NCBI GenBank assembly: GCA_030539165.1
Contig: JAUNSO010000003.1
Location: forward strand, 25,278-89,277
Length of the DNA stretch: 64,000 nt
DNA from: a bacterium
GTDB taxonomy: Bacteria > Bacillota > Clostridia > Lachnospirales > Lachnospiraceae
Direction: 5' to 3'
Part shown: in pieces, positions 26,804-36,991 of the stretch
Layout of the letters: each line of letters opens with the position of its first letter
Numbering within the stretch: position 1 is the stretch's first letter
Notes under the pieces: model-generated
Databases searched by the model: none
What the model saw: the letters and a program-made list of their open reading frames with translations, nothing else
Told to the model about the DNA's origin: nothing
Translations under genes and position numbers: made by a program

Positions 26804-28413
26804 GTCCTCTCCTCCTTCTGATACTGTAGTGCTGCTTCGACTAGTCCCTGAAACAGCGGATGTGGTGCATCCGGTCTGGATTTCAGTTCCGGGTGTGCCT
26901 GTGTCGCTATGAAAAACGGGTGTTCTTTTATTTCAATCATTTCCACGATTCTTCCGTCCGGCGAAAGTCCTGACAGAAGCATGCCTCCTTGGGTGAACGC
27001 CTCCCGGTATTCGTTATTGACCTCATATCTGTGGCGGTGTCTTTCGGATATTTCTCTTTGACCATATAAGTCAATCGCTTTGGTTCCATCCTGTAATACA
27101 CACGGATAAGCGCCCAGCCGCAGTGTACCACCCAGATTCTCCACACCATTTTGATCCGGCAGAAGTGTTATCACAGGATGGGTTGTCTCGGGATTCAGTT
27201 CTATGCTCGCTGCATCTGCAAGTCCAAGCACGTTTCTGGTAAATTCCACAATGGCAAGCTGCATACCGAGGCAGATACCCAGATAAGGAATCTGTTTTGT
27301 TCTGGCATACTGTGCTGCTAAAATCATTCCTTCTGTGCCCCTCACTCCAAAGCCTCCCGGTATGATGATTCCGTCTGCATCATGCAGATATTCTCCGATA
27401 TTGTCCGGGCTTAACTCCTCTGCATCGACCCAGCGGATATTGACCTCCGCCTCATTGGCGATTCCACCGTGCTTCAGTGCCTCGACAACACTTAGGTATG
27501 CATCATGCAGAGCAACATATTTCCCGACCAGTGCGATCGTAACCGTTTCCTTCGGATGATAGAACACCTCAACCATCTGTCGCCACTTCAGAAGATCCGG
27601 CTCCGGGCATGGAATGTTCAGGCACTCACATACGGCTCCTGCCAGATTCTCCTTCTCCATCATCAACGGCACTTCATAGAGTGATTTTGCATCTAAGTTC
27701 TGTAACACATGTTCTTTTTTCAAATTACAGAACAATGCAATCTTTTCACGCATGGAATCTTCAATCGGATAGTCTGACCGGCATACGAGAATATCAGGCC
27801 AGATTCCCATGCTCTGGAGACTCTTTACACTCATCTGTGTCGGCTTTGTCTTCATTTCACCGGAAGCCTTCAGATAAGGAATCAGGGTCACCTGAATCAT
27901 AATGGCATTGCATCTTCCGACCTCAGCCTGAAACTGCCTGATGGCTTCCAGAAACGGCTGGCTTTCAATATCTCCGACTGTTCCTCCGATTTCAATGATG
28001 GATATGGTCTCCTCGTCCTCGCTCCTTGCACGATAGAAATGCGCTTTGATTTCATTTGTGATATGAGGAATGACCTGTACGGTTCCCCCGCCATAATCTC
28101 CGTGCCGTTCTTTGTTCAGGACAGACCAGTAAATCTTGCCTGTTGTCACATTCGAATTCTTGTCCAGATTTTCATTGATAAAGCGTTCATAATGTCCGAG
28201 ATCCAAATCCGTCTCTGTTCCGTCATCTGTCACGAAGACCTCTCCATGCTGGATGGGATTCATTGTTCCGGGATCGACATTAATATAGGGATCAAATTTC
28301 TGCATGGTCACATGATATCCCCTTGCCTTGAGCAGCCTGCCAAGAGAAGCTGCCGTAATTCCCTTTCCAAGACCTGATACCACACCACCTGTTACGAATA
28401 CATACTTAACCAT
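26800..28413 (-). CDS. pyrG: CTP synthase
   Basis: 537 residues. Aminates UTP to CTP using glutamine. N-terminal synthetase domain with [14 protein letters not shown] and the [15 protein letters not shown] segment, linker, then a class I glutaminase domain with GICLGMQLA (nucleophile Cys) and the HRHRYEVN and HPEL segments. Its start is 33 bp after asnB and its stop overlaps gltB. Confidence 0.98.
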   Translation of the reverse strand: MVKYVFVTGGVVSGLGKGITAASLGRLLKARGYHVTMQKFDPYINVDPGTMNPIQHGEVFVTDDGTETDLDLGHYERFINENLDKNSNVTTGKIYWSVLNKERHGDYGGGTVQVIPHITNEIKAHFYRARSEDEETISIIEIGGTVGDIESQPFLEAIRQFQAEVGRCNAIMIQVTLIPYLKASGEMKTKPTQMSVKSLQSMGIWPDILVCRSDYPIEDSMREKIALFCNLKKEHVLQNLDAKSLYEVPLMMEKENLAGAVCECLNIPCPEPDLLKWRQMVEVFYHPKETVTIALVGKYVALHDAYLSVVEALKHGGIANEAEVNIRWVDAEELSPDNIGEYLHDADGIIIPGGFGVRGTEGMILAAQYARTKQIPYLGICLGMQLAIVEFTRNVLGLADAASIELNPETTHPVITLLPDQNGVENLGGTLRLGAYPCVLQDGTKAIDLYGQREISERHRHRYEVNNEYREAFTQGGMLLSGLSPDGRIVEMIEIKEHPFFIATQAHPELKSRPDAPHPLFQGLVEAALQYQKEERT

Positions 28414-28446
28414 TCTCCTCTTTCCTTTCCTGCAGCAGGGCTGATG

Positions 28447-30024
28447 TTACTTTCCACTGGCTCCGTAGTTAGACAGCACTCTGGCTGACGGGTCATTGAC
28501 ATTGCAGCCTTCCCACTCCTTATTTGGCATCCAGAAATCAGCAACCATTTGGGCCTGTCCGGGATAATACGTCTCAAAAATATCACGATACATAAGAGAT
28601 TCCTTTGTAAACGGGGTTGCAAAGGAATACTTTTTGCATCCCTTTTGGAAAGCTTCTTCTGTATATTGTGTCTCTGCAAAATCCTTAAGGTCATCTACAA
28701 GAGAATGTCCCACTGCATCTGAAAATGCTGCCTTTTCTCTCATCAGGATATCGTGCGGCAGATAATCTCCCTCAAAGGCATGCCGCAGCAGATATTTACC
28801 CATGTTGTATACGTTCATCTTCTTCGCAGGGTCAATGCTCATCACATACTGTACAAAATCCAGGTCGCCGAATGGTACTCTCGCTTCTATGGAGTTTGCA
28901 GAAATGCAGCGGTCAGCACGCAGTACATCATACATATGCAGCTCTCTGATTCTCTTCTCGGCTTCCTTCTGGAAGCTGTCTGCATCCGGCGCAAAGTCTG
29001 TATATTTATAACCGAACAGTTCATCACTGATCTCACCTGTCATCAGTACACGGATATCCGTCTGCTCATGAATTGCCTTGCAGACCAGATACATGCCGAT
29101 GCTCGCACGAATTGTTGTAATATCATAGGTTCCGAGTACCGCTATCACCTCAGGCAGAGCTGTCAGCACATCATGCTGCGTAATGATGACCTCTGTATGG
29201 TCACTGTGGATATAATCTGCCACCTCTCTTGCATATTTCAGGTCGATTGCATCTGTCTTCATTCCGATGGCAAATGTACGAATCGGCTTCTGCAGTATCA
29301 TAGAGGACACTGCACATACAAGAGAGCTGTCTAAGCCTCCGCTTAACAGAAAGCCTAGCGGCGCATCTGCATCCAATCTCTTACTGATACCTGTTACGAG
29401 CTTGTCATGTATGTTCTTGCAGATGGTATCCACGTCATCCTGACAAACCTTCGTTACCTGTGTCATATCTCTGTAGCATACGAATTTGCCGTCCGCATAG
29501 TAGTGTCCCGGAGGGAATGGCTGGATTCGTTCTACCAGCTTCACCAGGTTCTTGGCTTCACTTGCAAAAATGATTTCTCCTGCCTTCGTATAACCATAGT
29601 ATAGCGGGCGGATTCCAATCGGATCTCTTGCGGCTATGAGTGTCTTCTTCTCAGCATCATAAATGATACAGGCAAATTCCGCATCCAGCTTTTCAAACAT
29701 CTTCAGTCCATACTCCCGGTACATCGGAAGCAAAATCTCACAGTCAGATTCACTGACAAAGGTGTACTTTTTGGAAAGTGCATCCTTAATCGGACGAAAT
29801 CCGTAGATTTCTCCGTTGCATACCACCTTGTTCTCCCCCAAAGTAAATGGCTGCATACCACTCTCTGAAAGACCCATAATCGACAGTCTCTCAAATCCAA
29901 GCATACCACCCGGTATCTCTTCGATTCTCTGCATATCCGGCCCTCTGGAAACCGTTTTGTCAAAACAGAGTTTGAACTCCTCTTTTGTAATACTTTCTCC
30001 TATATATCCCATGATTGAACACAT
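28447..30024 (-). CDS. asnB: Asparagine synthetase (glutamine-hydrolysing)
   Basis: 525 residues. Begins MCSIMGYIG with the catalytic Cys2 of class II glutaminases, then the synthetase domain with LSGGLDSSLVCA (the PP-loop SGGLDS) and the VLMTGEISDELFGY segment. Makes asparagine from aspartate, ATP and glutamine. It sits between carB and pyrG, 34 bp after carB. Confidence 0.97.
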   Translation of the reverse strand: MCSIMGYIGESITKEEFKLCFDKTVSRGPDMQRIEEIPGGMLGFERLSIMGLSESGMQPFTLGENKVVCNGEIYGFRPIKDALSKKYTFVSESDCEILLPMYREYGLKMFEKLDAEFACIIYDAEKKTLIAARDPIGIRPLYYGYTKAGEIIFASEAKNLVKLVERIQPFPPGHYYADGKFVCYRDMTQVTKVCQDDVDTICKNIHDKLVTGISKRLDADAPLGFLLSGGLDSSLVCAVSSMILQKPIRTFAIGMKTDAIDLKYAREVADYIHSDHTEVIITQHDVLTALPEVIAVLGTYDITTIRASIGMYLVCKAIHEQTDIRVLMTGEISDELFGYKYTDFAPDADSFQKEAEKRIRELHMYDVLRADRCISANSIEARVPFGDLDFVQYVMSIDPAKKMNVYNMGKYLLRHAFEGDYLPHDILMREKAAFSDAVGHSLVDDLKDFAETQYTEEAFQKGCKKYSFATPFTKESLMYRDIFETYYPGQAQMVADFWMPNKEWEGCNVNDPSARVLSNYGASGK

Positions 30025-30058
30025 AAGCGCGTCCTCCTTCGTCTATTGTCTTTTGTGT

Positions 30059-33000
30059 CTATGCACCGATTGTTGATACACAGATTGTCTGTTCCTCCAG
30101 TACATTTAATAACACGCGTACTGTATCAAGTGATGTAAACATCGTAATATTATTCTCCGTAGCACAGCGCCTGATTGCAACGCCATCCTCGTAATGCACC
30201 CCGGACAGAATCGCTCGTGTATTGATCACATAGCTGACATATCCTGCCCGGATGGAATTCAGAATCTCTTCACTGCCCTCACTGAGCTTTCTCCGGATTC
30301 TTGTCCGGATGCCATGCTCCTTCAGGAAATCTGCCGTTCCGATGGTTGCTTCGATATTAAAGCCAAGATCATAAAAGCGTTTGATGAGCGGCAGTGCCTC
30401 TTCCTTGTCCTCATCCGCCAGCGTCACCATGACAGTCCCGTAATTAGGCAGCTTAATGCCGGATGCAATCAGTGCCTTATATACTGCTCTGTGGAGCTTA
30501 TCATCATATCCGATGGCTTCTCCGGTTGATTTCATCTCCGGGGACAGATAAGCATCCATGCCCTTGAGCTTCATAAAGGAGAATGCCGGAGCCTTCACAT
30601 ACCAGCGTTTCTTCTCCTCTGGATATAGAGAGAAGAGACCTTGTTCCTTCAGGCTGACCCCTAAAATAACAAGTGTTGCTATATCTGCCAGTGGATATCC
30701 GGTTGCCTTTGACAGGAATGGAACCGTCCGGGAGGATCTTGGATTGACCTCAATGATATAGACATTCTCCTGCTCGTCTACAATAAACTGAATATTGTAC
30801 AGACCCATGATTCCGATTGCAGGTCCCAGTATTTTTGTATATCTTAAAATAACACCTTTTACTTTATCTGAAATACTAAATGGAGGATAAACGCTGATGG
30901 AATCTCCCGAATGGACTCCGGTTCGTTCCACGAGCTCCATAATTCCCGGAACAAATACATCCCTGCCGTCACAGACCGCATCCACTTCTACTTCCTTGCC
31001 TCTGATGTACTTATCTACCAGCACCGGTTTATCTGCATCTACTTCTACTGCCGTCTGCAGATAATGTCTCATTTCGCTTTCCTTGGATACAATCTGCATG
31101 GCGCGTCCGCCTAGTACAAAGCTCGGACGCACAAGTACCGGATAGCCGATTTCCTCTGCAGCCCGAATGCCATCCTCTATATTGGTTACAGCACGTCCCT
31201 GCGGTCGTGGGATGGAGAGCTCTGTCAGAAGCTGTTCAAATGCATCTCTGTTCTCTGCTCGTTCAATGGCCTCACAGTCTGTTCCAATCAACTCTACTCC
31301 GTATTCCATGAGCGGCTTTGCCAGATTGACTGCTGTCTGACCGCCCAGAGATGCAATCACACCCTCCGGATGCTCCAGCTCGATGATATTCATGACATCC
31401 TCCACACATAACGGCTCAAAATACAATTTGTCCGAGGTCGTATAGTCTGTAGAGACTGTCTCCGGATTATTATTGATGATAATGGCTTCATAGCCTGCCG
31501 CCTGAATCGTTCTGACTGCATGTACTGTAGAATAATCGAATTCCACGCCCTGTCCGATTCTGATTGGTCCTGAGCCAAGTACCAGTATCTTCTTCCCGTC
31601 TGACAGAATGGACTCGTTTTCCTCTTCATAGGTGGAATAAAAGTAAGGAATATAGCTGTCGAATTCCGAAGCACACGTATCAATCATTTTATAGACCGGG
31701 AAGATATGATGCTTCTTTCGTAAATCAAAGATTTCATGTGCCGTCATATTCCAGCAGACTGCTATCTCCCGATCTGAAAAGCCCATTTTCTTAGCTGAAT
31801 AGAGTTCTTCGATATCGCACACTGCCTCACGAAGCACCTTCTCCTCACGGATGATTCCTGCAAGCTTATACAGGAAAAACAGATCCATCTGTGTCAGGGA
31901 AGCAATTTCCTCCGGTGCCATATCCCTGCGAAGGAGTTCTGCAATTGCATAAATTCTTGTATCCGTACCGGATCTGATGTAATCTGACAGCTTCCCGGTT
32001 TCTTCCGTATCAAATTTTGAATACTGCAGATGAAATACTCCGATTTCCAGTGACCGGACTGCTTTCAGCAGGCTTTCCTCAAAGGTTCTTCCGACACTCA
32101 TCACTTCTCCGGTCGCTTTCATCTGCGTTCCTAATGAGTTCTCAGCATCCGTGAACTTGTCAAACGGAAATCGCGGCATCTTTGTCACCACATAATCCAG
32201 TGCCGGTTCAAAGGAAGCCGGTGTGTTGGCTAAGAGGATTTCATCCAGATGCATGCCGACGCTGATCTTCGCCGAAACCCTCGCAATCGGATAGCCGCTT
32301 GCCTTGGATGCCAGTGCGGAAGACCGTGAAACTCTGGGGTTCACTTCAATCAAATAGTATTGAAAGGATTTCGGGTCGAGTGCAAACTGCACATTACAGC
32401 CACCCTCAATCTTCAAGGCACGAATGATCTTCAAAGCGCTGTCACGTAACATGTGATATTCTTTGTTAGTCAGCGTCTGTGACGGGCATACTACTATGGA
32501 ATCACCTGTGTGAATGCCGACCGGGTCCATGTTCTCCATATTACAGATGGTAATTGCCGTATCATTTGCATCACGCATGACCTCGTATTCAATCTCTTTG
32601 TAGCCCTTGACGCTCTTTTCGATGAGTACCTGATGTACCGGTGACAGAAGCAGTGCATTCTTGATGAGATTCATGAATTCAGCTTCATTCTCTGCAAATC
32701 CGCCGCCTGTTCCGCCCAGTGTAAATGCCGGACGAATCACGACCGGATATCCGATTTCCTCTGCAGCCTGCTTTCCTTCTTCAATTGATTCTGCTATGAT
32801 CGACGGCAGTACCGGTTCTCCCAGATGCTCGCAGAGCTCCTTGAACAGCTCTCTGTCTTCTGCCTGCTCAATGGATTGGCTGCCTGTTCCGAGCAGCTCT
32901 ACATTGCACTCCCTAAGAATTCCTTTCTTCTCTAACTGCATGGCAAGGTTCAGGCCTGTCTGTCCTCCGATTCCGGGAAGAATTGCATCCGGGCGCTCAC

Positions 33001-33238
33001 GCCTGATGATTCTTGCAATGTATTCTAACGTCAGCGGCTCCATATAGACCTTGTCTGCAATCGAGGTGTCTGTCATGATGGTTGCCGGATTGGAGTTGCA
33101 TAGTATGACTTCATAGCCTTCCTCACGAAGTGCAAGACACGCCTGCGTCCCGGCATAGTCGAATTCAGCTGCCTGTCCAATGACAATGGGACCGGAACCG
33201 ATTACCAGTATTCTGTTAAGATCTGTTCTCTTAGGCAT
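30059..33238 (-). CDS. carB: Carbamoyl-phosphate synthase large subunit
   Basis: 1059 residues with the two homologous ATP-grasp halves: [19 protein letters not shown] near residue 14 and [18 protein letters not shown] near 555, each followed by GGQT and EVNPR segments, and a C-terminal allosteric MGS-like domain (about 930-1059). Makes carbamoyl phosphate for arginine and pyrimidines with CarA. AAGGAGGG lies 8 bp upstream; the start overlaps carA by 8 bp. Confidence 0.97.
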   Translation of the reverse strand: MPKRTDLNRILVIGSGPIVIGQAAEFDYAGTQACLALREEGYEVILCNSNPATIMTDTSIADKVYMEPLTLEYIARIIRRERPDAILPGIGGQTGLNLAMQLEKKGILRECNVELLGTGSQSIEQAEDRELFKELCEHLGEPVLPSIIAESIEEGKQAAEEIGYPVVIRPAFTLGGTGGGFAENEAEFMNLIKNALLLSPVHQVLIEKSVKGYKEIEYEVMRDANDTAITICNMENMDPVGIHTGDSIVVCPSQTLTNKEYHMLRDSALKIIRALKIEGGCNVQFALDPKSFQYYLIEVNPRVSRSSALASKASGYPIARVSAKISVGMHLDEILLANTPASFEPALDYVVTKMPRFPFDKFTDAENSLGTQMKATGEVMSVGRTFEESLLKAVRSLEIGVFHLQYSKFDTEETGKLSDYIRSGTDTRIYAIAELLRRDMAPEEIASLTQMDLFFLYKLAGIIREEKVLREAVCDIEELYSAKKMGFSDREIAVCWNMTAHEIFDLRKKHHIFPVYKMIDTCASEFDSYIPYFYSTYEEENESILSDGKKILVLGSGPIRIGQGVEFDYSTVHAVRTIQAAGYEAIIINNNPETVSTDYTTSDKLYFEPLCVEDVMNIIELEHPEGVIASLGGQTAVNLAKPLMEYGVELIGTDCEAIERAENRDAFEQLLTELSIPRPQGRAVTNIEDGIRAAEEIGYPVLVRPSFVLGGRAMQIVSKESEMRHYLQTAVEVDADKPVLVDKYIRGKEVEVDAVCDGRDVFVPGIMELVERTGVHSGDSISVYPPFSISDKVKGVILRYTKILGPAIGIMGLYNIQFIVDEQENVYIIEVNPRSSRTVPFLSKATGYPLADIATLVILGVSLKEQGLFSLYPEEKKRWYVKAPAFSFMKLKGMDAYLSPEMKSTGEAIGYDDKLHRAVYKALIASGIKLPNYGTVMVTLADEDKEEALPLIKRFYDLGFNIEATIGTADFLKEHGIRTRIRRKLSEGSEEILNSIRAGYVSYVINTRAILSGVHYEDGVAIRRCATENNITMFTSLDTVRVLLNVLEEQTICVSTIGA

Positions 33239-34328
33239 GCTGTATTCCCTCCTTCATCATCTCAATCAGCCGATCAAATAAATAAGCACTGTCCTGTGGT
33301 CCCGGAGCACTCTCCGGATGATACTGTACGCTGAATACGTGATCCTCTTCGCAGCCAAGTCCCTCTATTGTATGGTCTAACAGATTCTCATGTGTAACCT
33401 TCAGTCCCGTTCCCGAAAGGCTGTCTGCATCGACTGCATAAGAATGATTCTGGGATGTAATCTCAATCTTTCCTGTCTGCAAATCCTTTACAGGATGATT
33501 ACCGCCTCTGTGTCCGAATTTCAATTTATAGGTATCTGCACCATATGCAAGTGAGATCAGCTGGTGTCCGAGGCAGATTCCAAAGATCGGGTACTTTCCT
33601 TTCAGCTCGCGGATGGTCTGTACAACCGGCATGACATCGGTCGGATCTCCGGGCCCATTTGATACCATGATACCGTCCGGATGGAAGGCTTTGATCTGTG
33701 AAGCACTTGTGTTCCACGGAACAACTGTGACTTGGCAGGAGCGCTGCAGGAGTGACCGCAGTATATTCTGCTTCATACCACAGTCAATCAGGACTACATG
33801 ATAGGCAGCCTGTTCACTGCCAGCGTGCCAGATCTGACTACAGCTGACTCTTGCAACTGCATCATGCGGCAGTTCCCATCGTCGAAGCTGCTCTGCTCCC
33901 TGTTCACTGCTTACATCCGCTGCAGTTAACAGTACCTTGCAGCTGCCATAATCCCGTATGTGCCTTGCAAGAGAGCGTGTATCCACACCGCTGATACCTG
34001 CAATGTCATACTGCTTCATGATTTCATTCAGCGTATGTGTGCATCTGAAATTAGACGGTTCATCATTATAATCTCTGACAATGAAGCCTCCCATCGTAGG
34101 AACCTTGGTTTCATAGTCCTCCTCATTCATGCCGTAATTACCGATTAACGGATAAGTCATCACAACTGCCTGATCCGTGTAAGAGGGGTCTGAAAGTATT
34201 TCCTGATATCCGGCCATTGATGTATTAAACACAAGCTCCAGCTTCTTTTCAGAGGCAGAGCCGAATCCATAGCCAAGATACTCCGAACCGTCCTCTAATA
34301 TCAGTTTTCTGTCGTATGCTTTACTCAT
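33231..34328 (-). CDS. carA: Carbamoyl-phosphate synthase small (glutaminase) subunit
   Basis: 365 residues from the ATG at 34328, preferred because GGAGG lies 5 bp upstream; an ATG four codons earlier has no site. The class I glutaminase triad region reads [12 protein letters not shown] with later VQYHPE. N-terminal domain has [13 protein letters not shown] and [13 protein letters not shown]. The start overlaps the purF end by 8 bp, so purF and carA are translationally coupled. Confidence 0.96.
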   Translation of the reverse strand: MSKAYDRKLILEDGSEYLGYGFGSASEKKLELVFNTSMAGYQEILSDPSYTDQAVVMTYPLIGNYGMNEEDYETKVPTMGGFIVRDYNDEPSNFRCTHTLNEIMKQYDIAGISGVDTRSLARHIRDYGSCKVLLTAADVSSEQGAEQLRRWELPHDAVARVSCSQIWHAGSEQAAYHVVLIDCGMKQNILRSLLQRSCQVTVVPWNTSASQIKAFHPDGIMVSNGPGDPTDVMPVVQTIRELKGKYPIFGICLGHQLISLAYGADTYKLKFGHRGGNHPVKDLQTGKIEITSQNHSYAVDADSLSGTGLKVTHENLLDHTIEGLGCEEDHVFSVQYHPESAPGPQDSAYLFDRLIEMMKEGIQHA

Positions 34329-35715
34329 GATTGCCTCCATGTTCTATGGGATACTGTTGATCGAAGCATGCCTTACATAAAGGAAGAGAACCCGTCATCT
34401 CCTGCAGGTCAGACAGCTCCATATATCCAAGTGAATCTGCACCGATTTTCTGACAGATTGCCTCGGCTGAATAGGTCGTTGCAATCAGCTGTGAATTGTC
34501 CGGCACATCAGTTCCGTAATAGCATGGATAGAGAAAAGGAGGTGAACTGATTCTCACATGTACTTCCTTTGCGCCTGCATCCCTTAGCATCGTAATCAGA
34601 TTGGCAATCGTAGTTCCCCGTACAATGGAATCATCAATCAGAACCAGCCTTTTATCCCTGACCACACTTTCCAGAACGCTTAACTTCATATGCACTGCTG
34701 ATTCCCGTTCTTCTTTCGACGGTTTGATAAAGGTTCTGCCAATGTAGCTGTTCTTCTGAAATGCAAGCGCAAATGGAATGCCTGCCTGCTTTGCATAGCC
34801 TGTTGCCGCGCTTAGTCCTGAATCCGGTACCCCGGTCACGAGATCTGCCTCCACAGGATATCTCTTCGCAAGTGCTCTGCCACCGCGTATTCTTGCATCA
34901 TATACATTGATTCCGTCAATATCGGAATCCAGTCTGGCAAAATAAATATACTCGAAAATGCAATGTGCATGCTCTTTTTGGCACAGGCTCTCATCCGAAC
35001 GCACACCTTCCTCTGTAATCGTAATAATTTCACCTGGCTTCACATCCCGGATGAATTCGGCATCCACTGCCTTTAGTGCACAGCTTTCAGATGCCAGTAC
35101 ATAGCTTCTTCCCCTTCTCCCGAGACATAACGGCTTCAAACCCAGCGGATCTCTGACACCTACAAGCTTCCGCGGACTCATAATCAGTATTGCATACCCG
35201 CCGCGAACCTGCTCTGCTGTCCTGATTACCGCCTCTTCAATTGATGCTGAAGCTGCCCGCTCCTTTGCAATCTGATAGGCAAGAACCTCTGAATCCGTCG
35301 TTCCGCGGAAAATGGCTCCACCCTGCTGTAAATCCCTGCGCAGCTCCTCGGCATTTACAATGTTGCCGTTATGCGCCAGTGCCAGTGTTCCTTTCAGATA
35401 ATTTAATACAAGCGGCTGTGCGTTTTCTGTACTGCTTGAACCCGTGGTGGAATACCGCACATGACCAATCCCGATATTTCCTTTCAGGCTCTCCATTGTA
35501 TTTTGATGAAATACTTCACTGACTAGTCCCATAGCCTTGTGACTGCATATATTTCCCATTGGTCCTACTGTATCGCACACTGCAATACCAGCGGATTCCT
35601 GACCTCTGTGCTGCAGTGCCAGAAGGCCATAATAGATGGACTGTGCTGCCTGCATTCCTGCCGGCTCCCAGATACCAAATACACCACATTCTTCCCTTAG
35701 CTTGTCCTCTTTCAT
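34321..35715 (-). CDS. purF: Amidophosphoribosyltransferase
   Basis: 464 residues; first committed step of purine synthesis, transferring glutamine amide to PRPP. A short propeptide precedes Cys10 (KLREECGVFGIW), as in the Bacillus-type enzyme that also carries a 4Fe-4S cluster; late cysteines (PLCKACFD) fit that cluster. PRPP loop: VLIDDSIVRGTT. Placed apart from purEMD and instead at the head of carA-carB-asnB-pyrG-gltB-gltD, all glutamine users. A strong promoter and a hairpin terminator lie in the 175-bp leader. Confidence 0.96.
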   Translation of the reverse strand: MKEDKLREECGVFGIWEPAGMQAAQSIYYGLLALQHRGQESAGIAVCDTVGPMGNICSHKAMGLVSEVFHQNTMESLKGNIGIGHVRYSTTGSSSTENAQPLVLNYLKGTLALAHNGNIVNAEELRRDLQQGGAIFRGTTDSEVLAYQIAKERAASASIEEAVIRTAEQVRGGYAILIMSPRKLVGVRDPLGLKPLCLGRRGRSYVLASESCALKAVDAEFIRDVKPGEIITITEEGVRSDESLCQKEHAHCIFEYIYFARLDSDIDGINVYDARIRGGRALAKRYPVEADLVTGVPDSGLSAATGYAKQAGIPFALAFQKNSYIGRTFIKPSKEERESAVHMKLSVLESVVRDKRLVLIDDSIVRGTTIANLITMLRDAGAKEVHVRISSPPFLYPCYYGTDVPDNSQLIATTYSAEAICQKIGADSLGYMELSDLQEMTGSLPLCKACFDQQYPIEHGGNHE

Positions 35716-35778
35716 TCGACTTTCCTCTTCCCCATAGTGCCAGTATCAAAATAGAATTTCGCCTTTTGTTCTTTTAAA

Positions 35779-35813
35779 CAAAAAAGGGCACTTTGGACAT
35801 CGTCCAAAGCGCC
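35779..35813 (-). terminator. Promoter-proximal attenuator-like terminator before purF
   Basis: Minus-strand GGCGCTTTGGAC and GTCCAAAGTGCC pair over 12 bp (one G-U) with a 3-base loop, followed at once by CTTTTTT. It begins only about 10-15 nt after the predicted start site of the purF promoter, so transcripts from that promoter must read through it. It could also end pyrF transcripts. No competing antiterminator arm is obvious upstream of it. Confidence 0.8.
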
Positions 35814-35832
35814 TTCGCTCTCCTAAAAAATA

Positions 35833-35861
35833 AATATAACCTTTTTTTCTTTCCATGTCAA
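35833..35861 (-). promoter_or_regulatory. Promoter of the purF-carAB-asnB-pyrG-gltBD run
   Basis: Minus-strand TTGACA (35856-35861), 17-bp spacer rich in A, TATATT (35833-35838), followed by a T-rich initially transcribed stretch (TATTTTTTAGG). It lies 30 bp past the pyrF stop and upstream of the hairpin terminator. Confidence 0.8.
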
Positions 35862-35890
35862 CTGCTAATTTGCAGCACTTGTTTATTTGT

Positions 35891-36826
35891 TTATTTTTGT
35901 ACTGCCTGCTTCAGGTCTTCCTTCATATCCAGAACTGCCTGACGTGAAGCATCTGCGTAATGCTCGCTTCCAAACCGCGCATACGCCTCATTCTTATAGG
36001 CAGCGATAATGCCGCGGGAAGAGTTCACGATGGCACCCAGTCCGTCCTTGTTAAAGAAGTGTACCAGATCCTTGCCCTTGCCGCCCTGTGCCCCATAGCC
36101 CGGTACAAGAATATAGGTCTTCGGCATCAGAGCACGCAGCACCTTCCCCATCTCCGGATAGGTAGCTCCAACGACTGCTCCGATATAGCTATACGGATAT
36201 TTTTCACTCATACACTGCTCGCCCCACTCAGCAATCTTCATGCCGACATTCTCATAGAGTGGTCTCTGATTGGAGACAAAGCACTGATCCTGAAATTCTC
36301 CACTGCTCGGATTCGAGGTCTTCGCTAAGATGAATAAGCCCTTCTTCTCTTCCTGACACACTTCCAGAAACGGATTGATTCCATCCGAACCCAAATATGG
36401 ATTGACCGTTGCAAAATCCTCATCGAATGCAGCGATTTTCTTCGTTCCTACCTGTACCTTACCAAGATGAGCCACTGCATAGGCCGCAGAGGTTGAGCCA
36501 ATATCACCGCGCTTCACATCTCCGATGACAACCAGTCCCTTCTCCTTGCAGTACTTCACTGTTCTATCAAAAGCAGCAAGTCCTGGGATTCCAAACTGCT
36601 CATACATTGCAATCTGAGGCTTCACTGCCGGAACCAGATCATAAACCGCATCTATAATTCCCTTATTATACTGCCAAATGGCTTCTGCTGCACTCTCAAG
36701 CGTTTCTCCAAGCTCCGCATAGGCTTTACTTAAAATATGCGTCGGTATGTAGGAAAGCATCGGATCAAGTCCCACTACAATCGGCGCATCTTTTTTCTGA
36801 ATCTGTTCAATTAACTGATTAATCAT
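35891..36826 (-). CDS. pyrF: Orotidine 5'-phosphate decarboxylase
   Basis: 311 residues, the longer type 2 form. Converts OMP to UMP. Seen: IVVGLDPML, the catalytic Lys-Asp core in GLVVIGDVKRGDIGSTSAAY, and the phosphate-binding LVPGYGAQGGKG and NSSRGI segments. Stands alone behind its own promoter, with two 16-bp direct repeats in its leader, and just upstream of the amidotransferase run. Confidence 0.95.
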   Translation of the reverse strand: MINQLIEQIQKKDAPIVVGLDPMLSYIPTHILSKAYAELGETLESAAEAIWQYNKGIIDAVYDLVPAVKPQIAMYEQFGIPGLAAFDRTVKYCKEKGLVVIGDVKRGDIGSTSAAYAVAHLGKVQVGTKKIAAFDEDFATVNPYLGSDGINPFLEVCQEEKKGLFILAKTSNPSSGEFQDQCFVSNQRPLYENVGMKIAEWGEQCMSEKYPYSYIGAVVGATYPEMGKVLRALMPKTYILVPGYGAQGGKGKDLVHFFNKDGLGAIVNSSRGIIAAYKNEAYARFGSEHYADASRQAVLDMKEDLKQAVQK

Positions 36827-36846
36827 TTCGTCCCTCCTGACTGATC

Positions 36847-36878
36847 ATAAAGCTCTTCATGAATAAAGCTCTTCATTG
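36847..36878. repeat. Two 16-bp direct repeats in the pyrF leader
   Basis: ATAAAGCTCTTCATGA (36847-36862) and ATAAAGCTCTTCATTG (36863-36878) are adjacent and match over the first 14 bases. They occupy the 5' untranslated region between the candidate promoter and the ribosome site of pyrF. Confidence 0.7.
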
Positions 36879-36906
36879 ATAGTATCATATTGCGATGAAT
36901 TTGCAA
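36879..36906 (-). promoter_or_regulatory. Candidate pyrF promoter
   Basis: Minus-strand TTGCAA (36901-36906), 16-bp spacer, extended TGA-TACTAT (-10 at 36879-36884). Confidence 0.5.
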
Positions 36907-36923
36907 GTGGTATTCGCAAAGAA

Positions 36924-36948
36924 GGGAAATGCAAACCTCACATTTCCC
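36924..36948 (-). terminator. Probable terminator after nrdD
   Basis: GGGAAATG and CATTTCCC form an 8-bp stem 43-68 bp after the nrdD stop, followed on the minus strand by TTCTTT. Weak U tract, but the position fits. Confidence 0.5.
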
Positions 36949-36991
36949 TCTCTCCGTCAATTATCACAATTGAATCCGCTAACACTTCCCT

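Noticed and set aside
35716..35739. Seven-codon mini-frame whose TGA overlaps the purF ATG
   Set aside because: No ribosome site of its own; the GAGGAAAG it contains is the purF site.
35716..35890. PRPP/ykkC-type riboswitch or ANTAR target before purF
   Set aside because: The promoter lies within this gap, leaving no room for an aptamer before the hairpin, and the hairpin has a 3-base loop, not a hexaloop.
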